60,000 nt of DNA from Bolinopsis microptera (Eukaryota > Ctenophora > Tentaculata > Lobata > Bolinopsidae): positions 4,613,902 through 4,673,901 of the forward strand of contig NC_087076.1 of assembly GCF_026151205.1 (NCBI RefSeq), given 5' to 3'. Positions 44,601 to 56,870 of the stretch are shown here, one piece after another. The notes under the pieces are model-generated. The model had not been told where the DNA came from, made no database searches, and worked only from the letters and a program-made list of their open reading frames with translations. Every line of letters begins with the position of its first letter. Position 1 is the first letter of the stretch. The position numbers were made by a program, and so were the translations under genes.

Positions 44601-47600
44601 TGTTATGGGCGTGGATCAAGAAGACGTCCTCAGTTTGGTGTACGTTTTAAATCTGGTCAACAATTTTTCAACTGTGTTCAATAAAATATGATTATTTTTT
44701 ATTTAGAGTGCTGACGAGTTAAATATATATATATTTATATAACTTATATATAAGTTAAGTGTTCAGACATGATACCTTATGATATAATTCGTTTCAGTTA
44801 CGACGGTTGTAGGATTGAAGATCGGGCAGATAGAGCAGAACAGATTAAAGACTTTGTTACTCCGGAACAGATATGGAGAATCAGGAATTTAGAGCATATT
44901 CAAGGTTTTTCTTACATGCTATCAATTGGATAATTTACTTGATCAGCTTTGTAAACATTTTGTTATAATATACATGCTTAATTCGGGGGAAGGGGGTTAT
45001 TTGCCATTTATTTGAAATTTCGGGGTTTTCACCATTCTCCCCATGGCCTAAATGGCTATGGCACCCCCCCCCCCCCCGATTCGGCCTTCACTTGATAAAT
45101 TAATGCAATATTATGTTACATAAAATATCGAGTATTAGATTAGGTTCTTTGAAAAGGTGTGTGTCACTGTGAGTCACTGTGCCTATATCTGAATTGATAA
45201 ATTGTACCTCCGTTTTTCTTATTTGCTTCTCAAGTTTCAACCCGTTTTGCTCATTTACGTTTTGCAAATCATGATCATCGATTATAGCTGCGAACCTTGA
45301 TATCTCGGTCATCTGAGTAAGCTGTAAAATACAAACATGTTTTTATGACCTTTTCTCAATTTTGAATTAGGGCATTTGTTCTGCTGAACATTGAGGACAC
45401 ATCATGGCATGGTAGAAGAAAATATCGTGATACACCTGAGTGACAGTGATCCTCTTCTGGAGAGCAAGCAGATGCTTGTTGAAAACAGCAACGTTTTCTG
45501 CTACATTCTACTAGAATGCTACCAGCTAGAACACGACATGACAGACTTTACTCCAGAAATAGTGGAGATGACTTTAACTCTGTTACATGACCAGAAAATA
45601 GAGCAGATCGAAGAATCAGAATTTAGAGAAGTGTTTAAAATTTCTGTTGTCTTTGATTTCAACTGGCTTATTGAATCCTGCGAAGTTTGGCTTCTTGAAA
45701 AGATCAACACCATGGTAGAGACCATGTATTATGAGTCACTGGTATACCTGTTCAACGAGTGTTATTACATTTACTGTAAATGGAAATTGTCACAGTTTAT
45801 GGAGGCACTGATCTCAAAAGTTCGTTTCAAAGACATTTCTTGGTTCCTAGCTCGGTACACAAAATAAAACCACCGACAACTGAGCAAAGATCAGCTGAAG
45901 TTCTTACTGCATCTGGCAGGTTCGAACTCCAAGGTATTTCTGGAGATGTTAATGTGCCGTATAAACGGTCAGGAATGTCTTGATGATCGTATCAGATATT
46001 TGTTAAAACACATGAACTTGTCTGTGTGTGCTGAGAAACACGAAACAGTGTACCATGAAATGTCTGCAAGATTATCAGATTTAAAGGATCTGTCAATGGA
46101 TGATTTCCGACTGGTACTGAAGCTCATAACAGAAGCTTCAAGAGATGCCAGCGCCCGAAAAAGAAGTACCCCGTCGGCAAATCTTACTGTCATAGTGTCA
46201 TTCATGAAAGCCAACAGGTGTCACTGGTAGAAAACTGTATTCAAAGTTTGAAAGACATCACACAGTTGATTACTGAGGGGAATGTGAAAAGCATGTACAC
46301 TGTGATCGAGTATTGTTAGAATCGACCGATGATAACTCTCTCAGTTCAGGAGGTTTAATAGAATTTGTGGAATGTTTAGAAAAATTGTCTCACGGTAAAC
46401 TACTTTTACAACGGTTGTCTACACACCATATTGACATCTTCATATCTTCTTTGAAGTCATGGGATAACGAGAGAAAAGGACAAGTAAAGAGTTGTAGGAG
46501 ATTTTCAAGTAGTGTTTCAGAGGTTATTAAAAACGAGATAAAATTAAACTTTAAAGATGGTGCTTATTTGATGGCCAAGATTACGTCCTCTCGCCTTTCA
46601 AGTATCGAGAAGGGAAAAGTTCAGTTAATAAAGCTACTAGAAATGATAAGAAGCAGTGAAAAACTTGCATTATGCTACGATAACATTCTTTCAGTGGGAG
46701 ATAAGATAACGCCAAATAAGTCCTTCAAGTCATATCTGGGAATGAAGGAGAAGGACAGACCTAGATACATGTTCAAAATGAAACATCCATCTGATACTGA
46801 CTGCGAAAGAGAGGGGGAATGTGGATTTATGATGTTACAAACGTGTGAAGGTGTTTATGAACTATCTAAAGTAGAGGATGACTACATTGGGAGTGGTGTA
46901 CATCTACATGAGGAGATAAGTACAGATAACATGAGTTGTTACATGGTCCAACCAATGTAAATAAAACCATCCGGACAGTGCACAACATCCCGACATTCAA
47001 CTGAGTAAATTGTCCCAGTCATGTGGAAGCGGTGTTTGGATAGATTTTTCACAGAGTGTAAAACCCTGCATAGAATACGATATTGGGGACTGTCTTGTGG
47101 CCAAATTCTAGGTCCAACAGCCTTCTGATCCTATATTGTGAATTTGACGAAATCAATGGTCAAAAACTCTGTAGTATTGACTCACATTTACTGATTAACT
47201 TATTAGCGATTTTACCAAACCCCATAATCATGGGTAGAGTGGACCGCTGTCAGTGTCTCTCTTTCCCAAACAAAAGGAAATGATATTACTTTGATTGACC
47301 GTTCTCAAATGCAAAATGATACCGAGAATGAAATCGGTCGCTCGCTTTTCCCATTCATTCACGGCTTACGAATTGTAATAAGTTTCGATTGATTACATCA
47401 ATCAGATGCTGTAAAAATCTCTTTGGGTTGCGTTCGGGTCGATACCTAGTATTTCGGGGTAAGGGTGGTAGTTATTAGTATTACTTATTGAATTAGCTGA
47501 AGTTTATTGAATCTTCATTGCCGAGTACAGCTGCCTTTGGGTAGTTCTTCTTAATCTATTATGTATTACAATTGTAAATGAATGGGAAAAGCGAGCGACC

Positions 47601-50600
47601 GATTTCATTCTCGGTATCATTTTGCATTTGAGAACGGTCAATCAAAGTAATATCATTTCCTTTTGTTTGGGAAAGAGAGACACTGACAGCGGTCCACTCT
47701 ACCCATGATTATGGGGTTTGGTAAAATATCATCTCTTTTTGATTATAATGTCAGGGTACTTTATAAAGTCGAAATATAAACTAATATCTTCATTAATAAG
47801 GAGGAAGTTTCAACGATTTCGAAATCTATCCTTTAAAAACATTTCCTTGTGTTTAGGGAAGCATATCGGTCGATCACTGACTGAATATGCCACTTAATAC
47901 TCATTCAAGTTGGCATTAAATTCATATATAATGACATTAAACTGTCGTGGCAAAGCAGAATTTGTTGGAAATCACGAATGAGCAAAATTCTCACCTTTCG
48001 CACGTGCAAACTTTGAGCGGACGTTGCGTGCGCATCCAATATTGAATCGCCGTAAATTTTTGCATGTAATTGTTTTATATATAGCTTGATAAGCATGCAA
48101 AGTTTCAAAGTATTTTAAGAAGAACTGTAATCACAACGGCACTCTAAAGTTGACAGAAAATGACGAAAACAGCAATTTTCAGTGATTTTAGCGATTTTCT
48201 ATCAATTTGGGCGTGTCCCAACGTGTGCAACTTTTCGATTTTCAACTTTAAAACTAGCCTATGACACAATTTATACCTATAGGAAGCAGAACTGAGCTCC
48301 ACAACCCAAGGCATGGCCCAACACCAGAGAATACTAAATCGCAAAATTGACGTTTTTATAAAATAATTCTTCAAAAAAGCACAAACTTCAATGACGAATA
48401 TCTTTATGAAGGAGCAAGCTAGAAAAACTTTCTGGTAGATTTTCAGAATGCTTGAACAATTATCTAAGATAAAAATTTCCTCAGATTTTGAATAAAATTA
48501 CTCCTTAATGGTTTAAAATTAATTTTAAAAGTTATTACTTTGTCAAAAATCAAGTTTTAAAAACGGTTAACTTGATGACGTCATCAAGGGGTGTTTATGA
48601 CGTCATATAATTTTTTTATACAATGTAAACTAAAGTATAAACAATTATTTGCAAGACCTGTGGTCGGAAATGGCTGTATCTTTTATACTTTTGAATCTAT
48701 GGACAATTAAATACAGGCTACAATTGACTGGCAAAGCGTCTATCCCTGAATATATATATGTGTATATGTATATATGTATCACGACAATCTATCGTAAAAC
48801 AGGGGTTCTAGAAAACCCACTTCCCGATGCTCCTGAAACCTGAAACTTTTTTTGCAGTCGATTTGGTCAACGTCTAGACGCCCTGAAAAATTTCAGATCT
48901 CTAACTCAATTTTAACATGGTTTTTAAGGCACCTGAATATGGCGATTTTGGGTTTTTTACCGAATTTCGTATAACAGTGCTGGCGAGTATTTTATGCAAA
49001 TTTCTTAAAAATCTCAACATAACTATTTTTATTCCTGTCATCTTTGACATCAAATTAGAATGTTTTGAACTAAAAATAAATCTGCTGAACGACTTCCGAT
49101 GAGTCTTAATGCCTGAAAAACTCCTGCCGGAGGCGGCGGCCTTCGGCCGCCGCCTCCGGCCGGAGTGCACGCTTCGCGTGCACGCAAGAGGCTTCCGACG
49201 AGTACCAAAGGGGTTATAATAGTAAAGGGGGTATAATAGTAAAGGGGGTACAATAGTAAAGGGGGTACATAGTATACCCCCAATAAAGACACCGCTCGTG
49301 CTTGCCAGCACTGTGATAACTTTGCCGTAAATAGTATTTACGACATCATATACATTTTTATTCATTCCAAACGTTTCTCGTTCACAAATCTTAGTGTTGA
49401 ATTTGTGACCTCCTATACTTTTGACTGGTAACGTGTCACGTGATTCAGTAATCAGTCTGTAAACCAGTTATACTAGTTCTTACTGGGTAAATATTTAAAA
49501 CATACTGTGTTTCCATTGTTGATAGTTTTTTTTGGGGAAAATTGAACCAATGTATAATTATGGTGAGAGGGTATAATTTTCATATTTCAAATATGAATGT
49601 TGGAGCATTTCTAAAGAATTCAGCATATAAACGTCAGGTTCACGGACTGTAGTGCGACACGTACTCTAGTGCGACATAGAGTACGTGTCGCACTAGAGTA
49701 CGATTACCTAAACGTCATCTCACTATCAGGTCAGATAAGGACACAACTACGTTCACGCCCTCTGAGATCGCTGGTAGGGCTAGGTCACTACTTTATCCTT
49801 CACGATAAAGATAAGGATGGATTCTGGAGGGCCGACGAACTTCAGGCAGTCCTCAGAACTTTCAGAATAAAACTATCGCATCAGGTCTGTTGTTAGTTTA
49901 CAGTTGTTTTCGTGATCTACGGTATTTTATTGTGTTCGAATTCACGAAGAAAATAATGGTAATTTTAAATAACAACTCTGCCTCACCTGTACACATAAAT
50001 TAAAAGGAGGTGTCAGCTCAGTGAGTTGAAATGTATACACATTTAAAGATAACAATACCTCCTATACTACAATGTTTATTTTATTCGTGAGCCACATTTT
50101 GAAAATGTTTCCGTGTTAAAACATTCTGGCGTTAACTTGAGAATCTGATGCATGCTATTTTAAAAATCTGATCAAATGCTATTGTCTAATTTCCTCCAAA
50201 AAGCACTGCAACAAAAATATTAAAACTCATGCTCCGTGTAAACTTTAATTAACCGTTCTTCCTCCTGCTCAGGATTTCGTTGTGTTTTGGGATATTCTAG
50301 ATGAAGACGGAAGTGGATTGCTTGACGTAGGAGAGTTTCTGCGGGGCTTGCTGGGTGAAATGAGTGAAGCAAGGGTAGGGATAGTGTATAGAGCCTGGAT
50401 AAAGATGGACCCCGGGAGAGTTGGGGAGGTGGCGTATAAAACTGTCGGCCAGTTTTACAATCCTGCTGTCAGTCTTAATCCTGACTCCGGTTAGTCGGAA
50501 ATTGAAGTGATGTTAAATATTGGTCTTCGCCAATGGCTCTCAAATATTTAGAGTAGCAATTCAAACATGATATAATTTCGCTTGCCTCAAATCTGAAGCT

Positions 50601-52778
50601 CATCTGTATCATCAATTGTATTAAGCAAGCTTATCCTGCTATGACCCAGGGACGTAGCCAGGACTTTTCTTTGAGGGGGGCTGTCGGCGAGCGAAGCGAG
50701 CCGACGCGTCCAATCAAGCTGCGCAGCGAGCAAAGCAAGCAAGCTGTGGCAGGGGTCTGAGGGCGCAGCCCCCAGCGGGGTCCAGGGGCGGAGCCCCTTG
50801 GCGGGGGCTAGGGGGGCGCAGCCCCCCGGAAATTTTTTGCGAAACAGGGTGTTTTAGACGACATTTGGCATTAAAGAAATTTGTAGGACAGCAATAAACT
50901 GGGATTGAAAAGAATCAAGTACTCACGTAAATTTGGTAACTTCACAACAGCAATCTGCATTCTCCAATCAGAATTTACGACTTACTCAGGCCTCATCGTC
51001 TTAAGATTTTTACATTTCCTACGGTCTAGGGGACACTATTGACTATAATTATAGAAGTCTTCTAGAATGTTTGCTTGGATTTAATGACATATATTTACTA
51101 ATCCACAGTTCAAATCTTTGACTGACTGCAGTCATAAACACAGCCCAGTTACCAGGCGACCATGGGGACTAGGGGGCTTATCTTTTTTCTGGGGTTCGAT
51201 TTTTTCCGGGGGGGCTGCCGCCCCCCTAGCCCCCCCCCCCTGGCTACGTGCCTGCTATGACCTATGTGTTTTCGACCAATATATCTATAAGTATAATCCC
51301 CGCGCGTCGTAACAAAGTTCCTTCTTTCGTGTAGATAATTGTTAAAATTGTAAAAAAAGCACGTTTGTCAACCCGTAGTGCAGCATTTCAATATATAGCG
51401 CGCGCTGGCATTGGTATGTCGGTCGCGCGCATCAATAACAAACGGTCACATTCGGTTAACAAATTACGTAATTACAAGAAATGATCTCACTATCTCAGCG
51501 ATCCAATTCTTACAAAAATTCTTAAAATAATAGATACTGATACATTTATTCATCATCACATTCTTTGTTGACTAAAATTGGGAGCCCAGGCTACGGTCCT
51601 GTACTGACACAAAACAAACTGAAATTATAAAGATTATGGTGCTCTTAAATCTGAATCCTGTTATTCTTATATCCCGTTCAAGAAGGTCACATTTACCTGT
51701 GACAATAAAGCAGATAATGTCCAGTTATTGAGTCCCTGGGAAAGAATCAAATTGAGTTTATGATTCATTTTCAGGGATCCAATCACCAATGGTTGATTCC
51801 TCTTCCCATCCACAAAAGTTGCTAAAGTTGTCAATAAGTCCTAATTTAGTAACTTCTCAGACGGCACCTCTACTAAAGAGCAGTTAGTTGAGGAGTTCCT
51901 GGAGTGTTTCAGTGCCGGGCCTCTCAATCAGAAGATAACATACAGTGTAAGTATATTCTTATACTCACAATCACTAATCAGGGTCAAATATCTATAACCT
52001 TGCTTATTTGCAAGAGAAAAAGCCTGATCTATATATTTTACACGATAGCTCTCGAAATTTCGTCAATATTTGAATATTTTGTAAAATTTTTGATATCTGG
52101 ACTAGTTTTGACACAATTGTAATCGATTTACAAAAAAAAAGAGCTAAATATAGCCGATTGCTTCTTCATGAATTAATCTACAGATGTTTGAAACCGTGCT
52201 AATGTATCGTGAACACTCTGTATTTGAAAACATTATACCCCTTGAAACATGAACTAGTATTTATAATTTGTTTCATTGTAATCTTTATTCAATTGACTAG
52301 TAACTAGTAACTAGTCGATTACCATGCGTCTAAAAACTAGTTCGGCTTTTGTTTGGTACCGGTTTGAGGGCATACCGCAGAATTATTGAAAATGGTACTC
52401 TGACGAATGGCAACCTGAACTACAGCGTAACTCTAGCCTCATTATATGTGATGACAGACTTGTTGCTTTTTGGTATAGTTTTTGCCTACTATTCACATAA
52501 GTCAATTTATCCATTGATCAAAATCAAAAACATAAGGCGACTTGCAAAAAGGTTAAATGCGTTTTGTTGATAGACTCTATCAACGTTAAAGCAGCATATC
52601 ATTAACATATCCCTTTTTCCTCCGCCGAAAAACATACCTATTTTGCCACTATACTCAGCACTTTACTGATAATTTATGTTTATTGCAGGAGTTTGTGGAT
52701 TACTACACAGCACTGAGTCTGTCAGAAGAGGAGGACGAAGTTTTTGTTACCTTCATGAAACATTGCTGGAATGTGTAA
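41689..52778 (+). CDS. Calcyphosin-2-like EF-hand protein, 11 exons
   Basis: Exons are 41689-41808, 42064-42183, 42427-42765, 43689-43793, 43936-44216, 44334-44639, 44798-44904, 49730-49884, 50273-50489, 51861-51946 and 52689-52778. They join in frame to 641 residues. The N-terminal third is charged, with a coiled-coil-like KEEQREERRKEEQREKENRD. Exon 6 encodes a DM10-like module (FYFLSDDSIVVYEYKEIGKR ... YSLRDLKIGS). Exons 8 and 9 hold EF-hands, DKDKDGFWRADE and DEDGSGLLDVGE, and a degenerate third loop follows (KMDPGRVGEVAYK). The C-terminus is DYYTALSLSEEEDEVFVTFM...HCWNV, as in calcyphosins. Calcyphosin-2 relatives are tied to cilia, so an axonemal calcium-binding role is inferred. Intron 7 (44905-49729) is very large and contains a BTB pseudogene and a hairpin element. 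Confidence 0.88.
43366..43441 (+). mobile_element. ~80-bp MITE, copy 5, diverged (intron 3)
   Basis: Starts TAACTGGGCAGCGCTCGGCC and ends GGGGACCCAGGTTA; the most diverged of the six copies, so probably the oldest. Confidence 0.6.
45100..45321 (-). other. Possible antisense exon fragment in intron 7
   Basis: About 70 open codons, EISRFAAIIDDHDLQNVNEQ and onward, follow a TTACAG-like acceptor. The composition is protein-like, but no family was recognised and no partner exon was found. Confidence 0.15.
45391..47109 (+). pseudogene. BTB/POZ-domain protein pseudogene within intron 7
   Basis: The first ~100 codons resemble a BTB domain (ENIVIHLSDSDPLLESKQML, MTDFTPEIVEMTLTLLHDQK and FNWLIESCEVWLLEKI), followed by a long helical region. 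The frame is broken by one nonsense codon (TAA 45865-45867; the frame resumes directly as NHRQLSKDQLKF). It then shifts near 46218 (SLVENCIQSLKDITQ in another frame) and again near 46313 (ESTDDNSLSSGGLIEF), ending at a stop at 46958-46960, with a further possible segment to 47109 (QSVKPCIEYDIGDCLV). It has no introns. So few lesions mean recent loss, or up to three sequencing errors. BTB proteins commonly serve as cullin-3 substrate adaptors. Confidence 0.75.
47209..49318 (+). mobile_element. Hairpin-headed repeat element, copy 2 (intron 7)
   Basis: A perfect inverted repeat with 151-bp arms (47209-47359 and 47577-47727) and a 217-bp loop, then a ~1.6-kb body colinear with copy 1, ending GCTTGCCAGCACTGTGATA. 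The loop contains CACGGCTTACGAATTGTAAT, the reverse complement of the copy-1 loop. A GC-rich hairpin block and a short GGGGGTA-type tandem repeat are inserted near the 3' end (about 49125-49265). Confidence 0.8.
49126..49187. repeat. Two adjacent GC-rich hairpins with TTC loops
   Basis: Stem 1 is 16 bp perfect (GCCGGAGGCGGCGGCC at 49126-49141 with 49145-49160) and stem 2 is GTGCACGC/GCGTGCAC; both loops are TTC. The block is absent from copy 1 of the host repeat, so it inserted here. Confidence 0.85.
49652..49693. repeat. 17-bp-arm hairpin just upstream of exon 8
   Basis: GTGCGACACGTACTCTA (49652-49668) and its exact complement (49677-49693) flank an 8-bp loop, GTGCGACA, which repeats the arm start. 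The exon-8 acceptor follows 36 bp later, so the hairpin could mask the branch point. Confidence 0.9.
50647..51254. mobile_element. 608-bp hAT-type MITE with exact 8-bp duplication (intron 9)
   Basis: Ends are CAGGGACGTAGCCAGG and CCTGGCTACGTGCCTG (one mismatch), flanked by CTATGACC at 50639-50646 and 51255-51262. The interior is strongly GC-rich at both ends, with hairpins such as GGCGAGCGAAGCGAGCC, GGGGCGGAGCCCC and GGGGGGCGCAGCCCCCC. Confidence 0.92.
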
Positions 52779-54584
52779 TTAATCAGACTAGAATTACGAA
52801 GACTATTGTAGTTTGCTAATTGTTAGGCAACATAGAAAACTGTGGGAGTTGCTATGAAAATGGACACATCCATAATACTGACGACAGAAATTATCTGAGT
52901 TATTAGGTCAGTCTAACTCAGAAAACTGTTGGTTACTAGGTAACCTTGATAGGACTCAGCGAGTTGATAGATTTGAGTTAATATATACAGTGAGAGAGAA
53001 TGAAGAAAGGAACTGCAGATTTAATGATGTGATGAAATCCAGGGCGGTATACCAAATACTGTAAGAGTGATTTCCATTTAATATTCTTCCCACACACACG
53101 CCACTGGTCTAAATATAGCATGATATCATATTATTATCCCGTCCGGTTTGAATTGTGTTACCTGATTATACGACCTGTTGTTTATTGTTGTGACTTGTGA
53201 AATCGTGGTATGCCTTGCGGTCATTATCATTTATCAACCTTCATTTTATCGGCAGTGACCTATTATTTTGCCTAATTTATACTGACATTGGCGGTGAATT
53301 GTTAATATTGATAATTAGAGCACAGGTCTTCAACTCGATTACACTTACAGTAATAATGGAGCTGAATTATATCATTATTTTGTTAAATTTACAACTTCAT
53401 TCGGCCGACCTTCTACCCGCTCAGCAAATGGTTGATTATAATTCCCTGAGCAATGTAGTTATTTTAGTTCCGTATGTCAGCTGGACTGATGTTTTCCGGA
53501 GAAGTAAACGCTGGCTAATTGGGTTCCATTTTATTCACTTAGCATATAGTTAAATTATTGCTCGCTTATGATAATCAGATTACATATACAATTAGTTTTC
53601 AATCCAACTGCTTTAAAATATAAATACCATTTGTACGAGGTGTCCAAATTTTGCATGCTCACAATTTAAAAACTTTCATTATTTTTTCAACACCTTATTT
53701 TTAATGACAGCGCCAAAACTCTTACTCTTACTCTTATTCTTCGGTTTTATTATTAGTCATATATTTTAAGTTCGAACAATGCCTGTTTCTGCGCCGGAAA
53801 AGATAATTACCTAGCATTCAAGCCGGCCTGGAAGTAGCTATTTTCTTTATTTTAGCTAATTGTTTTTCTGAATGTGCAAGTGTTAAGTACATTTTTCCAT
53901 CACTATTGTGAATGTTCCTCGTGATTTTTATTAACGATTCATGTTCCTATCTTCAATTTTAATTCAGATCACCATAATAATTTATTTATGACGCTGTAAA
54001 TATCATCTTATGTCGATAGTTTAATTTGAGTTAATCGCATTATTTTACTTCTTCGAACTGTGACAAACAAGGATTGAACCTCAACCAATTTTCGACAATA
54101 ATAAACTAGTGATTTAAAAAAAATTGTCCTCTGAATGAATATTTCCCATTTCATGTTTCAAATTCCCAGGAATTCAAAAAATCAACCACAAACCAATTTA
54201 AGTTAAGGACATACCAGATGCTGCCCTGGATAAATGTAGATGTTAGTCTGACTGGCTAGTGAAACAAATTAGTTAATTGTACTTGTAGAAAAGTGCTGGA
54301 ATATAAAATATAATCTCCCTTCCAATGCCTCGCATTCTTTCGGGACTTTCGCACCGTGCGTCACTCTTATAGTCTAAACACAAATTAGCTTGTACAATTT
54401 AGTTGTAAACATTCCAATTTTCACCGAAAGTATTTATAAAATTAGAAGATATTAGCAGTTTAGGCCGGGTTTCACTGCACAAGAAGAATTGAAAGCTGAC
54501 GGACAGCGCGACTGTAGCGTGTTGACAGCTATACAATTTTGGTGAACAAATTTCGACCAAGTCGCACATTTTAGCTGCCGTTGT
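52779..54584. other. Intergenic downstream of the calcyphosin-like gene
   Basis: Should contain its 3' untranslated region. AT-rich; the open frame at 53197-53553 is hydrophobic low-complexity with no recognised family. No other feature. Confidence 0.35.
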
Positions 54585-54668
54585 TTACTGGGCGGCGCTC
54601 AGCCTGTCATTACATTCCGCCGAATCTTTATTTTATGAACATAATAGCCTGGCCGGGTCCCCAGGTAA
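54585..54668 (+). mobile_element. ~80-bp MITE, copy 6
   Basis: Complete copy from TTACTGGGCGGCGCTCAGCC to GGTCCCCAGGTAA with the shared GAACATAATAGCCTGG. Confidence 0.8.
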
Positions 54669-56261
54669 CCGTTACTAAGCCTTGCTCGACAAATCGGGTG
54701 TCGTTGTCAAATGTACAATTTTGCTGCTGTGCGCGTTTCATCGCGTTTCTTATTTGCCTCAAAATAAGTACTCGAAGTTGAACAATCGACAGTTAATTCC
54801 GATGCTTTTCAGTTTCTTGATCAATTGTTGTACACTATTTGTTAATCCCCCATAACATAATGACACCAAAAACTGATGGTGCAGATTACACAGCTGAAAT
54901 TTAATTAAATGAATGTTTAAAACCTACTGTATATAACTCAATTTGTCTGCATGTAATATTGGTGAGGTGAGGTTGGACCCTTAAACATTTAAATCGTTGG
55001 ACCACATCTGCTTACTGCTGGTTAGTGGTTACATTTTACTTTTTACATCTTCAGCTTCCGTTATAATAAACCGTGTCATCTACCTCTGATCAAATTTCAG
55101 GGGAATTAATAATAATGCTAAAATCAGGAAAGCATGCCTGTTCCTTGTTACATGTTAACTTGTATTCATTAATTGTTCATTTTTATCCAACGAACGGACG
55201 TGACCAGGCCGGACCGCACGATCAAACCACTCATCACACCCTTGCTCCAGATGTTGACATTTTGTATGATCGTGAACGTTATTTTATCGAGGTGTGCTGC
55301 CTATTTTTGTTTTGCATCGCAAAATTTCATTTTAGTTATACCTCCGTGACGAAATTAAAAAACAAACGTTACACTTCATACATACACTCATGTATATGAT
55401 AGATCCCATTTCAACATAGTAAAGCATGACAAATTAAATCTACATAGTTTTCATCTACAAAAATATTCAAAAATGATGAACTGATACCTATACTATGCAT
55501 CATGATTAATCGCAATGCATTTAAGTTATCAAAACGTCATTGTAGTAAATCTCTTTTAGATTTATTCTTTCTTCAGTTGGAGTGTTCTAAAGTTTTATAT
55601 GTACAACAACCAGGTTTTTCTCAGATGTTCTTTAAAAGTCGAAGTAGTAGGTAGCGTTAGGTATTGCACTTTTAACCTGTCAATTTGAGTTTTTTATGCT
55701 ATTTTCGGCGCATATTTGCTTTACATTTAAACACAATATTTCACATTAGAAATGTATTGCTTTGTCGCAAGTTCTTCATCCAACAATACCAGCTGTTAAA
55801 AGAAGCTATTACTTATAAAACATAAAAATGTTATATTATATCTAAGTAAAGCTTCTAATATTACTTAAAACTAAGAGTGAGAAATTCAGTTATTGAGTTA
55901 TTTATTCAGTTATTGAGTATCAACAGCACCTACTCAGCCTGATTAGTCAATAGTTTAGCGATCAATGACGGGTAAAATTTAAAGAGGGATCAGTGGATCA
56001 CGAGTATTTCCAACCACGTACTATGATGGCAAAGTAGGTACTAGATATCTCAACCGTCTGTTCCGAGCATGCAGAATCTTTAAATATAATAGGAATAATA
56101 ATCACATAAAAGGACATGATCATTTGAAGTTAGGATATTAGTAAAAATGTGTAACCCTATTAAATGTCACGATGTATTTAACTTTGTCACACTATGAAAC
56201 TATATAAACCCTTGCTGATCAATAACTCGCCAGGGGAGCATTTCAACCCTATGTTATATTA
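54669..56261. other. AT-rich intergenic stretch
   Basis: No gene, RNA or element was recognised. The open frame at 55073-55399 has no family resemblance. Confidence 0.35.
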
Positions 56262-56400
56262 TGTCATGTGGGGTGATTCAGAATAACAATTCAGAATAAC
56301 CATTCAAAATACATCGATTCATGTTGGTTTCGACTGTCGGTGGCCCTTTTACAAAAATAGCGATGTTTGAGTGTAGAGTGATTTAGCTACATACATTATA
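56262..56400 (+). mobile_element. End fragment of the 18730-21070 composite element
   Basis: TGTCATGTGGGGTGATTCAG, then GAATAAC...CATTCAAAAT and later GGTGGCCCTTTTACAAAAAT, matches the right end (reversed) and left end of the element at 18.7-21.1 kb. A partial local duplication, AACAATTCAGAATAACCATTC, is seen. Confidence 0.6.
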
Positions 56401-56870
56401 CATACACGCTCGGTTAATTATGTCACACATTTAAAAAATGTATGAAGAATGTAAATGTTTAGGACATCCTGACAAGGAATGCCGAGTAGTCTAGCATTAT
56501 TTTATAACCTGGATGTGTTGTCAGCATATTATCTCATAATTGTTGTAAGCAAATAAAAACACATATTTTTGTATGATATATCTCAGCATGTGCTATTATT
56601 GAGCAAATATTAGTATACCTACTTTTAATTTCCACCACAATACTTTCTTAGCAGACCTTAAGAGAATAACAAGGTTTGGTCTAACTCTAAGTCGTGTTTC
56701 CATTATTTCACTATGGAACTTACGCTGTCTTCAAAGATCAGAAAAAAGCACCAAATTCAGAATACCACTCTCCTCATCAAGTTATTCAGTTATACACATA
56801 ATATGTAACTGTATTTGTAAGCTTCTTCGTTAACAAAAGTTTTTTATTCAGAGAAAATATTGCATTAAAT
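56401..56870. other. AT-rich intergenic stretch
   Basis: Nothing supportable is seen before the LINE junction. Confidence 0.35.

Noticed and set aside
48901-49365. 154-codon minus-strand frame
   Set aside because: It runs through the hairpin-element body, the GC hairpins and a short tandem repeat; copy 1 has no corresponding frame.
51850-51860. Alternative exon-10 acceptor at TTTAG before TAACTTC
   Set aside because: With the phase-1 donor of exon 9 it would shift the frame to an early stop; the acceptor at 51860 keeps the frame open.
53197-53553. 118-codon hydrophobic frame
   Set aside because: AT-rich intergenic sequence with a non-ATG start, no splice context and no recognisable family.
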